Origin: Kiritimatiellales bacterium | GTDB lineage: Bacteria > Verrucomicrobiota > Kiritimatiellia > Kiritimatiellales > Pontiellaceae | DNA length: 7,838 bases | Direction: 5' to 3' | Assembly (NCBI GenBank): GCA_030588285.1 | Contig: JAUUYK010000034.1 | Span: 1-7,838 of the forward strand | Shown here: piece after piece, positions 1 to 5,516 of the stretch | How positions within the stretch are numbered: position 1 is the stretch's first letter | Layout: each line of letters begins with the position of its first letter | Notes under the pieces: model-generated | Told to the model about the DNA's origin: nothing | The model's database searches: none | Seen by the model: the letters and a program-made list of their open reading frames with translations, nothing else | Made by a program: the position numbers and the translations under genes

Positions 1-942
1 AAAGCTTTTCCGGACGCCAAGCGGTTCGATGTGCTGTATGGCCTGAATTTCGTCGTGGCATCCCTGCAGATTGTAGTTGGGAATGGACGGGTTAAGATGG
101 TGGATGTGGTGCAGGCCAATGTTGCCGCTGAACCACTGAGCGATTTTTGGCAGTTTATAGTAGGAGCTTCCTTCGAGGGCGGCTTTCAATGAGTCGCGGA
201 CATCGTTGCGGGCCCAGTAGACCTCTTCGTATTGGTGCTGCACATAAAAGAGCCAAATGCCGAGTGTGGCCGCGATGATAGTGATGGGAATATGAATCAG
301 AAAAGCCGTTTTGTAGCCGATGGTGGATCCGGCAATAAAGAGGAGTAGAAGCAGTCCAAGATTGGTGATGTAGACGCTTAACCGACCTGTGTGCTGAATG
401 TCTTTCTGGGAGAAGCGGTGGAAGATTATGAAAACATAGGAAGGACCGACGCCAAACATGAAGAGGGGATGCCGAAAAATACGATAGGTAATTCGTTTGA
501 GCTTGGGAGCTGAAATGTATTCTTCGACGGTCAGTGTCCAGATGTCGCCGATTCCACGCTTGTCTAGATTTCCCGCCGTAGCATGGTGTCTGATGTGCGC
601 TTTGCCCCAATCGCGATAGGGGGAGGAGGTTAGAATGCCGGTGATGTAGCCGGCGAGCGTATTGGCCCAGGTTGATTTGAAATAGGAGGAGTGACAACAG
701 TCGTGGAAAATAATGAAGATACGCACCAGAAATGGGCCAGCCAGCAAAATGGCCAGAATCCCGACCCAAGTTGGGAGCTCCGTGGAGAACGAGACGATGG
801 CTAGCGCCCAGAGTAAGAGGTAGGGAACGAGGGTATTAATAATTTGCCATGCCGCTTTCCCCCGACTGGGGGTTGTGAATTTAAGGATCACTTTATTTAA
901 TGCTTGTCGTGAAACCGGCTCGTTAGTTGTGCTTTCGCTCAT
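1..942 (-). CDS. Membrane fatty acid desaturase (acyl-lipid, delta-12/omega-3 type), 3' end beyond window
   Basis: This di-iron membrane enzyme introduces a cis double bond into fatty acyl chains of membrane lipids, using O2 and reduced ferredoxin or a similar donor. The frame is open for 314 codons from ATG at 942 to the window edge, so the C-terminus is missing. All three histidine boxes are present: HDCCH at residues 80-84, HIRHH at 116-120 and the HxxHH box at 278-282 (sequence HHIHH). A QHQYEE segment with His236, typical of acyl-lipid desaturases, precedes the third box. Hydrophobic segments lie near residues 38-52, 58-79, 188-207 and 213-234, as expected for a protein that crosses the membrane several times. 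The start is preceded by a modest ACGGA ribosome-binding site. The gene is transcribed away from ffh. The exact regiospecificity (delta-9, 12 or 15) cannot be told from sequence alone. Family assignment is confident. Confidence 0.9.
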   Translation of the reverse strand, partial: MSESTTNEPVSRQALNKVILKFTTPSRGKAAWQIINTLVPYLLLWALAIVSFSTELPTWVGILAILLAGPFLVRIFIIFHDCCHSSYFKSTWANTLAGYITGILTSSPYRDWGKAHIRHHATAGNLDKRGIGDIWTLTVEEYISAPKLKRITYRIFRHPLFMFGVGPSYVFIIFHRFSQKDIQHTGRLSVYITNLGLLLLLFIAGSTIGYKTAFLIHIPITIIAATLGIWLFYVQHQYEEVYWARNDVRDSLKAALEGSSYYKLPKIAQWFSGNIGLHHIHHLNPSIPNYNLQGCHDEIQAIQHIEPLGVRKSF

Positions 943-1156
943 TTTTTATATCCGTTAGTACAAATTTAAATTTGTGCTCAAGCCGCTAAAATACCGCAAC
1001 CGCGTGATGAGGCGAGTTTAAATAACCACTCATTTGGGGCTTCAGGAACCGCTGGACGGGGGGGCTAAAGAAGTCCGATGGTACGTGGCCTTTTTCGCTT
1101 TGCCTGAAAGAGGCTTTCCGCTTAACTCTGCTCTCTTTACGAATCAGGAAATATCT
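943..1156. other. Divergent intergenic region between desaturase and ffh
   Basis: This 214-base gap separates two divergently transcribed genes and must carry both promoters. Apart from the palindrome at 957-978 I see no confident -35/-10 pair. I looked for a 4.5S SRP RNA next to ffh and found no match to its conserved GGAAGGAAGCAGC-type loop on either strand. The frame open from TTG 1034 into ffh has no ribosome-binding site and unfamiliar sequence, so it is treated as untranslated leader. Confidence 0.5.
957..978. promoter_or_regulatory. Palindromic operator candidate upstream of the desaturase
   Basis: Bases 960-975, ACAAATTTAAATTTGT, form a perfect 16-bp palindrome. Allowing one mismatched pair it extends to 22 bp (957-978), with AG and CT at its ends. 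It sits 14 bases upstream of the desaturase ATG at 942, within the likely promoter or 5' leader, and a TTGAGC hexamer on the minus strand overlaps its upstream end. Such a position and symmetry suit a dimeric repressor; many lipid-desaturation genes are controlled by TetR- or FadR-type regulators. The regulator is not in the window, so the assignment is inferred. Because it is AT-rich, a chance palindrome is possible but unlikely at this length. Confidence 0.5.
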
Positions 1157-2500
1157 ATGTTTGAAAATTTATCGACCGCATTACAGAAGACCTTCAAAAA
1201 CCTGCGTGGCTACGGAAGGTTGAGCGAGAAAAATATACAGGATGCGCTACGTGAAGTGCGTGTGGCGTTGCTGGAAGCCGATGTGAATTTTAAGGTGGCA
1301 CGCGATTTTGTGAAGCGCGTGCAGGAATCCTGCATGGGCGAAGATGTGTTGGGTAGTGTGACGCCGGGCCAGCAGGTGGTTAAACGGGTTAGTGACGAAC
1401 TGGTCGAGCTGTTCGGTAGCGCACGTAAGGAATTTGATCTCACGGGGAGCCCCGCATCGGTGATGCTGATGGGCTTGCACGGCTCGGGAAAAACAACCAC
1501 AGCAGGAAAATTGGCGAACCGCTGGAAAAAATCCGGCCGGCGCGTTTTGCTCGTGGCCTGCGATATCCGCCGCCCTGCGGCGGTTGAACAACTCTCTATT
1601 TTGGCCGGCCAAGTGGGCTGTGAAATTATTAAACCGGAACCGAATGAAACCGTTCCTATGCTTGGAAAACGTGCGGCAGCGCTTTCCAAGGGCGGGAAAT
1701 ACGATGTGGTGATCTACGACACCGGCGGGCGTTTTCAGGTGGATGATGAACTGGTTCAGGAGTTAAAAGAGTTCACAAAAGAAACTGAGCCTCGCAATAT
1801 CGTGCTGGTGCTCGATGCGGCCATTGGCCAAGAATCGGTTCATGTGGCGGAAACATTTCGCGATGCTGTTGGGCTGACGGGATTGATTCTAACGAAGCTC
1901 GATGGCGATGCCCGCGGGGGAGCTGCACTTTCCGTTCATGCGGTAACGGGGTGTCCAATCCTGATGACCGGTAACGGCGAAAAAATGGACGATCTGGAGT
2001 CATTTTATCCCGACCGCATGGCTTCACGAATTCTCGGAATGGGCGATGTGGTCAGTTTTGTGGAAAAAGCGCACGGGTTGGTGGACCAGGAAGAGGCTCT
2101 GAAAATGCAGGAAAAGATGGAGAAGAACCAACTCGATCTTGAAGATTTTCTAAAGCAGATTAACATGATGAAGAAAATGGGATCGATGAGCAGTTTGTTC
2201 GATATGATGCCGGGCGATGCGCTCAAAATGGATGCTAAGAAAAAAGAGGCCATTGCGAAAGCATCCGACCTTGAAATGAAGAAGTTTGAGTCGATTATCC
2301 AAAGTATGACCACTTGGGAACGGCAGCACCCAAAGAAAATTGATCGGAATCGTCGATTGCGTATTGCGGCGGGATGCGGCCGCAAACTGGCAGATGTGAA
2401 TCAGTTGCTTAAGCGGTTTGCGGAAATGGGAAAGATGTCGAAACAGGTCAAAAAGATGGGAAAAAGGTTGCGACACCTCAAGAAGTTCACTAAAAAATAG
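1157..2500 (+). CDS. ffh: Signal recognition particle GTPase Ffh (SRP54)
   Basis: Ffh binds 4.5S RNA and signal sequences of nascent inner-membrane proteins, then docks with the receptor FtsY through paired GTPase domains. The 447-aa product has the usual length and order: N domain (about 1-95), G domain (about 96-300) and Met-rich M domain (about 325-435). G-domain motifs are the P-loop GLHGSGKTT at 106-114, DIRRPAAVEQL at 136-146 (with Asp136, Arg139 and Gln145), DTGGR at 188-192, TKLD at 246-249 and the TGNGE loop at 271-275. The M domain ends with the RNA-binding RRLRIAAGCG stretch (399-408) and a basic tail. Several family-invariant positions differ: P-loop Gln is His108, DTAGR is DTGGR and GSG is GCG. 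I chose ATG 1157 because AGGA at 1146-1149 is well spaced and the N domain begins there. The TTG at 1034 would add 41 unrelated residues. It is the first gene of the plus-strand cluster. Confidence 0.95.
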   Translation: MFENLSTALQKTFKNLRGYGRLSEKNIQDALREVRVALLEADVNFKVARDFVKRVQESCMGEDVLGSVTPGQQVVKRVSDELVELFGSARKEFDLTGSPASVMLMGLHGSGKTTTAGKLANRWKKSGRRVLLVACDIRRPAAVEQLSILAGQVGCEIIKPEPNETVPMLGKRAAALSKGGKYDVVIYDTGGRFQVDDELVQELKEFTKETEPRNIVLVLDAAIGQESVHVAETFRDAVGLTGLILTKLDGDARGGAALSVHAVTGCPILMTGNGEKMDDLESFYPDRMASRILGMGDVVSFVEKAHGLVDQEEALKMQEKMEKNQLDLEDFLKQINMMKKMGSMSSLFDMMPGDALKMDAKKKEAIAKASDLEMKKFESIIQSMTTWERQHPKKIDRNRRLRIAAGCGRKLADVNQLLKRFAEMGKMSKQVKKMGKRLRHLKKFTKK

Positions 2501-2530
2501 CCCTTTCACCCCAAGAAGGGGTTATTATTA
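2501..2530 (+). terminator. Short hairpin between ffh and rpsP, weak terminator or processing site
   Basis: Immediately after the ffh stop, ACCCC (2508-2512) can pair with GGGGT (2518-2522) across an AAGAA loop, followed by TTATTATTA. The stem is only 5 bp, so termination would be partial at best. It may trim or attenuate the transcript, setting ffh and rpsP expression apart. Confidence 0.3.
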
Positions 2531-2544
2531 CGGAGAAGAACGCT

Positions 2545-2907
2545 ATGGCAGTAAAGATCAGACTACGTAGAATGGGCAGCCGCAACGCCGCTTTCTATCG
2601 TGTAATCATTCAGGATTCGCGTCGTGCGCCGACCGGCCGCTTCATCGAAACTATCGGTTGGTACGATCCAAAGTTGGAAGGAAATAACTTTTCACTAAAC
2701 CTTGACCGTGTTGACTATTGGCTTTCTTGTGGCGCACAGCCATCGGATACCGCTGCAAGTCTCATTAAAAAGGCTCGCATTCTTCCAGTAGAAAAAGCCG
2801 TCTCCGGCGAAGTAACCAACGAAGAAGTTCCGGTTGCTGCTATTGAAGCTGAAGAAGTTGTTGAAGAAGCTACGGCCGCTGAAGAAGCTACCGAAGAAAA
2901 AGCCTAG
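2545..2907 (+). CDS. rpsP: 30S ribosomal protein bS16 with long acidic C-terminal tail
   Basis: bS16 binds 16S rRNA in the 5' domain of the small subunit and helps its assembly. The N-terminal 80 or so residues are canonical: MAVKIRLRRMGSRNAAFYR at the start, the RAPTGRFIETIGWYDP segment, and a VDYWLSCGAQPSDTAASLIKKA segment near 56-77 that matches the family's usual WL..GAQPTDTV.. region. The product is 120 aa, against roughly 80-90 for many bacteria. The extra C-terminus from about residue 88 is rich in Glu, Ala and Val and is probably disordered. GGAG at 2532-2535 is a good ribosome-binding site 9 bases before ATG. khpA follows after only 3 bases, so the two are probably translationally coupled. 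Confidence 0.97.
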   Translation: MAVKIRLRRMGSRNAAFYRVIIQDSRRAPTGRFIETIGWYDPKLEGNNFSLNLDRVDYWLSCGAQPSDTAASLIKKARILPVEKAVSGEVTNEEVPVAAIEAEEVVEEATAAEEATEEKA

Positions 2908-2910
2908 GTC

Positions 2911-3141
2911 ATGAAAACCATACTTGAATCCATTGCTAAGTCGTTGGTCGATGCTCCAAATGAAGTATCGATTACCGAAATTGACGGCGAAAAAACCATC
3001 ATCTTCGAATTGCGTTGCAATGCAAAAGACGTTGGGAAAATTATTGGAAAAAGTGGTAAGACCGTTGGTGCTATGCGAACGCTGATGAATTCAATTGCTG
3101 CCAAGCAAGGTCGTAAAGCCATGCTTGAAGTGGTTGATTAG
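2911..3141 (+). CDS. khpA: KhpA, small KH-domain RNA-binding protein
   Basis: This 76-aa protein is a single KH domain. The RNA-binding loop [10 protein letters not shown] lies at residues 42-51, with the GxxG signature GKSG at 46-49, followed by the helix that ends the domain. The length and the position beside rpsP match KhpA (older names YlqC, or UPF0109 family). In several Gram-positive bacteria KhpA pairs with KhpB/Jag to bind many RNAs and influence cell division and growth; that role here is by homology only. The start lies three bases after the rpsP stop with only a weak AGG nearby, which suggests reinitiation by ribosomes leaving rpsP. A strong intrinsic terminator follows the gene. 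Confidence 0.92.
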   Translation: MKTILESIAKSLVDAPNEVSITEIDGEKTIIFELRCNAKDVGKIIGKSGKTVGAMRTLMNSIAAKQGRKAMLEVVD

Positions 3142-3143
3142 GC

Positions 3144-3162
3144 GTTTCCAAAACGTGGAAAC
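3144..3162 (+). other. Small stem-loop after khpA
   Basis: GTTTCC (3144-3149) and GGAAAC (3157-3162) form a perfect 6-bp stem with a 7-base loop, starting two bases after the khpA stop. It directly precedes the larger terminator hairpin and may protect the 3' end of the upstream transcript. Its function is inferred from position. Confidence 0.45.
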
Positions 3163-3165
3163 AGC

Positions 3166-3202
3166 GAAAAGAGCGAGCCATTCGGCCGCTCTTTTCTTGT
3201 TT
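3166..3202 (+). terminator. Rho-independent terminator between khpA and trmD
   Basis: GAAAAGAGCG (3166-3175) pairs perfectly with CGCTCTTTTC (3187-3196). The stem continues past a single bulged A as GCC/GGC around an ATTC loop (3177-3186). The run TTTTCTTGTTT follows, overlapping the descending arm. This is a good intrinsic terminator. It should separate ffh-rpsP-khpA from trmD-rplS-rnhB, unless readthrough is regulated. Confidence 0.75.
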
Positions 3203-3212
3203 AAAGAAGGCC

Positions 3213-3929
3213 ATGAACGAAACTCTTAAAATAGACGTCGTCACAATTTTTCCGCAAATGCTTAACGGCTTTCTGCAGGAAAGCATGATGAAGCGTGCGG
3301 CGGAAGCTGGGCTCGTAGAGTTTCGTTTAATTAACCCACGTGACTTCACAACGGACAAGCATAATAAAACGGATGATAGGCCCTTTGGCGGTGGTCCAGG
3401 CATGGTAATGAAGCCGGAACCACTCTTTGCTGCGGTGGAGTCGATTCAGACGCCAGAGAGTCATGTTATTTTAATGACACCATCAGGCAAACCTTTCGTT
3501 CAATCCGCCGCGCGTCAGCTCGCGGATGACCACAGCCATCTCATTTTTATCTGTGGTCATTACGAGGGCGTAGATGAGCGGGTACGTGCGGCGCTGGTGA
3601 ATGAAGAGATCTCGATTGGCGATTATGTGCTTACAAACGGCGTGCTGTCGGCTGCGGTGGTAATCGATGCGGTTGCTCGGCTACGGCCTGGCGTTTTAGG
3701 TGGAGGAGAGATTGCCACGGAAGATGAATCCTTTTCCTCCGGATTACTTGAATTTCCTCAATATACGCGTCCACCTGAATTTCGGGGCATGAAGGTGCCA
3801 GAAATTCTCTTTTCCGGCGACCATGGAAGGGTTGCCGAGTGGCGTCATGAACAGGCTTTGCAACGTACAAAAGAGCGTCGATCCGACTTATTGAATAATA
3901 ACGACGAAAATGACGAAAACAACACTTGA
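3213..3929 (+). CDS. trmD: tRNA (guanine-N1)-methyltransferase TrmD
   Basis: TrmD uses S-adenosylmethionine to make m1G37 next to the anticodon of tRNAs reading CNN and some other codons, which prevents +1 frameshifts. The product is 238 aa, within the family range. Knot (SPOUT) motifs are visible: [12 protein letters not shown] at 55-66, [11 protein letters not shown] at 114-124, [12 protein letters not shown] at 134-145 and RLRPGVLG at 156-163 with the conserved Arg156. [13 protein letters not shown] follows near 178-190 and a WR..QAL..T..RR.DLL tail ends the conserved part. Two variants stand out: LTNGVL replaces the usual LTGGEL, and the linker reads EDESF rather than EDSF. A low-complexity Asn/Asp/Glu tail closes the protein. 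The start has an AAGAAGG site only two bases before ATG, which is closer than usual, but no other start fits. It follows the terminator, so it may have its own promoter there. Confidence 0.96.
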   Translation: MNETLKIDVVTIFPQMLNGFLQESMMKRAAEAGLVEFRLINPRDFTTDKHNKTDDRPFGGGPGMVMKPEPLFAAVESIQTPESHVILMTPSGKPFVQSAARQLADDHSHLIFICGHYEGVDERVRAALVNEEISIGDYVLTNGVLSAAVVIDAVARLRPGVLGGGEIATEDESFSSGLLEFPQYTRPPEFRGMKVPEILFSGDHGRVAEWRHEQALQRTKERRSDLLNNNDENDENNT

Positions 3930-3991
3930 CCAAAAGACGAAGACGGCTATTATCTAGCGCCTTTGAACAAATCCAGAAGCGAGAGTCTTTT

Positions 3992-4339
3992 ATGAACACT
4001 GTAGAAAAAATTAATCAAGAGCAAGCCGACCAAAATCGTCATCCTAAATTTGTTGTTGGTGATACCATCCGCGTTCACTACAAAATTAAAGAAGGCGATA
4101 AAGAACGTGTCCAGATTTATACCGGTGCCGTTATTGGCCGTAAAGGTTCGGGCGTTATGGAATCCATCACCGTACGTCGTATTTCCTATGGCGAAGGTGT
4201 TGAACGTATTTTCCCGTTGAACAGCCCGAATATCGACAAGATCGAAATCGAGCGTCACGGTCAAGTTCGTCGTGCGAAGCTCTACTACCTGCGTGATCTC
4301 GCCGGTAAGAAAGCCCGCATTAAAGAACGCCGCGTTTAA
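3992..4339 (+). CDS. rplS: 50S ribosomal protein bL19
   Basis: bL19 sits at the subunit interface of the large subunit near the 30S contact. The 115-aa product has the standard length and family motifs: [35 protein letters not shown], the [20 protein letters not shown] segment near the middle, and the basic end [24 protein letters not shown] 3992 was chosen because it begins the conserved domain. The frame is open back to a TTG at 3926 overlapping the trmD stop, but those 22 residues are not family-like. The ribosome-binding site is weak (GAGAG at 3981-3985). It lies 62 bases after trmD, in the order common across bacteria. Confidence 0.96.
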   Translation: MNTVEKINQEQADQNRHPKFVVGDTIRVHYKIKEGDKERVQIYTGAVIGRKGSGVMESITVRRISYGEGVERIFPLNSPNIDKIEIERHGQVRRAKLYYLRDLAGKKARIKERRV

Positions 4340-4366
4340 ATCGGCTTCGCAACAGTCGGAATTCTG

Positions 4367-4403
4367 AAAGTTAAAGATCATTTAAACCATCTCCTTTAAC
4401 TTT
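4367..4403 (+). other. AT-rich inverted repeat between rplS and rnhB
   Basis: AAAGTTAAAG (4367-4376) and CTTTAACTTT (4394-4403) are perfect 10-bp reverse complements separated by 17 bases, and a T run continues to 4404. The stem has low GC and a long loop, so it is a poor intrinsic terminator on its own. It could be a regulatory site or a processing signal that ends high-level rplS transcription. Confidence 0.4.
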
Positions 4404-4429
4404 TATACCTTCGATTAGGCGCGAGTGAA

Positions 4430-5080
4430 ATGGTCGACAAAACTACCGATGTCCTGCTTTATGAAAAAGAAGCGTGGTCGTCGGGTTTTTTGCGTCCAGC
4501 CGGAATTGATGAGGCCGGTCGTGGGCCGCTTGCCGGTCCCGTTGTGGCCGCAGCACTCATTTTCGACCCCAACCACATCCGAAAAGAACTTCGAACAACC
4601 TATGGACGGTTGACGGATTCCAAGGCGATGTCAGAGAAATGGCGCGAAAAATATTTTGAACTGCTCACCGCCTCCGACTATACAACCATTGGAATTGGTA
4701 TTGTTGGTGTTGAAGAAATTGAGCGCATCAACATTTTGAAAGCCACACACAAAGCCATGGCGCTTGCGGTTGAGCAAGCCGGGGCTAAATTTGCGTTGGT
4801 AGATGGATTGCCGGTTAAAGGACTTCCGTGCGAGTCGAAGAGCATTGTAAAAGGCGATGCATTGAGCATTTCTATTTCGGCGGCCAGCATCATTGCTAAA
4901 GTTTCCCGCGACCGCATAATGGTGGAGCTTGGTCAACGATATCCCGAATATGGCTTTGCAAAACACAAAGGCTACGGAACAAAACAACATCTTGAAGCCT
5001 TAAAAAAATACGGCGCCGTTCCGGAACACCGCAAAACCTTCCGCCCCGTCGCCGAGTTAAATCAGATTAATTTATTCTAA
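4430..5080 (+). CDS. rnhB: Ribonuclease HII
   Basis: RNase HII nicks DNA 5' to misincorporated ribonucleotides and degrades RNA in RNA-DNA hybrids. The 216-aa product has all family blocks: GIDEAGRGPLAGPVVAAA near residues 25-42, DSK at 63-65, the ILKAT segment at 102-106, VDG at 125-127, and the KGD...SAASIIAKVSRD block near 141-161. YPEYGFAKHKGYGT follows at 171-184, then HRKTFRPV near 200-207. The catalytic acids Asp27, Glu28, Asp125 and Asp143 are all present, so the enzyme should be active. It is last in the translation cluster, 90 bases after rplS with an inverted repeat in between. An AGGCGCGAG stretch upstream of ATG 4430 is a plausible but not strong ribosome-binding site. Confidence 0.96.
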   Translation: MVDKTTDVLLYEKEAWSSGFLRPAGIDEAGRGPLAGPVVAAALIFDPNHIRKELRTTYGRLTDSKAMSEKWREKYFELLTASDYTTIGIGIVGVEEIERINILKATHKAMALAVEQAGAKFALVDGLPVKGLPCESKSIVKGDALSISISAASIIAKVSRDRIMVELGQRYPEYGFAKHKGYGTKQHLEALKKYGAVPEHRKTFRPVAELNQINLF

Positions 5081-5155
5081 AACGACAGAATACGGCTGCA
5101 GAAATCGCCCGTTTATTCACCGCATCCCACTTTACGCTCCGTGGCTTCGTGCCTT

Positions 5156-5179
5156 AAGCGACGAGGGAGTCGCTTTTGC
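5156..5179 (+). terminator. Terminator-like stem downstream of rnhB
   Basis: AAGCGAC (5156-5162) and GTCGCTT (5169-5175) form a perfect 7-bp stem with a GAGGGA loop, followed by a short TT extension. It lies about 75 bases after the rnhB stop and could end the plus-strand transcript. The T tract is short, so strength is doubtful. Confidence 0.35.
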
Positions 5180-5199
5180 GAGATGTTCTTGCCCAGAGG

Positions 5200-5370
5200 C
5201 CCATCGTCGAAGATGTGGGTGGGTCGGTTATCTTCGTCGGATTTATACTCCGTATTCTCTGCGCCCTCTGTGGTGTGAATGAATTTGTTATCCCGGTTTC
5301 CGTTGGCATCGTAGGTGTAGGTGGCGTTGGTAGACCCACTCGTTCGGAGAGGCGAACCTCGAAATCTGAA
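5200..5370 (-). pseudogene. RHS/YD-repeat protein fragment
   Basis: On the minus strand one frame, open from 5370 down to the stop at 5113, encodes YTYDANGNR (5293-5319), the hallmark of an RHS/YD repeat. About 15 codons later EYKSDEDNRPTHIFDDG (5200-5250) resembles the second half of such a repeat (YxYDxxNRLxxVxDG). The reading starts after an in-frame stop at 5371-5373, has no start codon, and dissolves into low-meaning sequence before 5113. It therefore looks like a relic of a much larger RHS or wall-associated YD-repeat gene, whose intact forms make large polymorphic toxins or surface proteins. It could also be a short displaced tip left by recombination. Family recognition rests on the YD motif alone. 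Confidence 0.5.
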
Positions 5371-5426
5371 TCAGCGGTTAGGTTAGATTTTGGCGCATAG
5401 CTCCATAAATGAGAGGGATAGGCGCG

Positions 5427-5516
5427 ATGAAAAACCAGAGAAGAAAACGCAGGGCAGAATTTAAGGCGCGCATCATATTTTGCTCTCGAAAGAGCAGAAT
5501 ATGCTTTGCGCAATGA
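5427..5516 (+). pseudogene. Possible truncated IS3-type transposase OrfA N-terminus
   Basis: A 29-codon frame from ATG 5427 begins MKNQRRKRRAEFKAR. This matches the basic opening typical of IS3-family OrfA proteins, whose starts commonly read like RRKFSPEFKAKV before a helix-turn-helix. The similarity stops after about 17 residues, where the sequence runs into a hairpin (5468-5511) and a TGA at 5514-5516. An AGAGGGATAGG stretch lies upstream as a possible ribosome-binding site. No terminal inverted repeats or OrfB sequence are seen, so at most this is a remnant. The match is short and could be chance. Confidence 0.4.
5468..5511. terminator. Strong hairpin just past the UDP-xylose synthase stop
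   Basis: ATATTTTGCTCT (5475-5486) pairs with AGAGCAGAATAT (5491-5502) over 12 positions, with a single G-T pair, around a four-base loop. An outer GCGCA/TGCGC stem (5468-5472 with 5507-5511) continues it past an internal loop. Read on the minus strand the loop is UUCG, and the hairpin begins 5 bases after the stop codon at 5517-5519, a natural place for a 3'-end structure. No U tract follows, so it may be a transcript stabiliser rather than a classical terminator. Confidence 0.5.

Larger units (their letters stand above)
5081..5516. other. Decayed spacer between convergent rnhB and UDP-xylose synthase genes
   Basis: This 436-base stretch has no intact gene. Reading in order, it contains a small stem (AAGCGAC/GTCGCTT at 5156-5175), an RHS/YD-repeat fragment on the minus strand (about 5200-5370), a possible IS3-type transposase start (5427-5516) and a strong hairpin just past the neighbouring gene's stop (5468-5511). 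Two stretches, 5137-5157 and 5248-5279, resemble dispersed intergenic repeats I recall from environmental bacterial genomes. The mix suggests a landing site where mobile debris accumulated and decayed. Confidence 0.6.

Noticed and set aside
155..769. Minus-strand 204-codon open frame
   Set aside because: It overlaps the desaturase on the same strand in another frame. The desaturase frame carries all three histidine boxes, while this one shows no recognisable family features.
1034..1156. 41-residue N-terminal extension of Ffh from a TTG start
   Set aside because: It has no ribosome-binding site or similarity to the N domain, and a well-placed AGGA precedes ATG 1157, where the family sequence begins.
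943..1156. Possible 4.5S SRP RNA next to ffh
   Set aside because: Neither strand contains the conserved GGAAG...AGCAG apical loop, and no long self-complementary rod is evident.
1210..2509. Several minus-strand open frames antisense to ffh
   Set aside because: They are shadows of a well-conserved coding sequence and lack ribosome-binding sites or recognisable domains.
3926..3991. 22-residue N-terminal extension of bL19 overlapping the trmD stop
   Set aside because: bL19 proteins normally begin at the residue encoded by ATG 3992, and the extension would start at TTG without a clear ribosome-binding site.
4425..4613. Plus-strand 62-codon frame overlapping the start of rnhB
   Set aside because: It is a different frame of the rnhB coding region, which contains all RNase HII catalytic motifs.
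5176..5400. Plus-strand 74-codon frame in the spacer as a real gene
   Set aside because: It is the complement of the RHS-like fragment, its composition is Gly/Val-rich without a known motif, and no convincing ribosome-binding site precedes it.
5154..5513. Minus-strand 119-codon frame in the spacer as a real gene
   Set aside because: It begins inside the hairpin at 5475-5502, and its Pro/Thr-rich sequence is the out-of-frame shadow of the YD-repeat reading.
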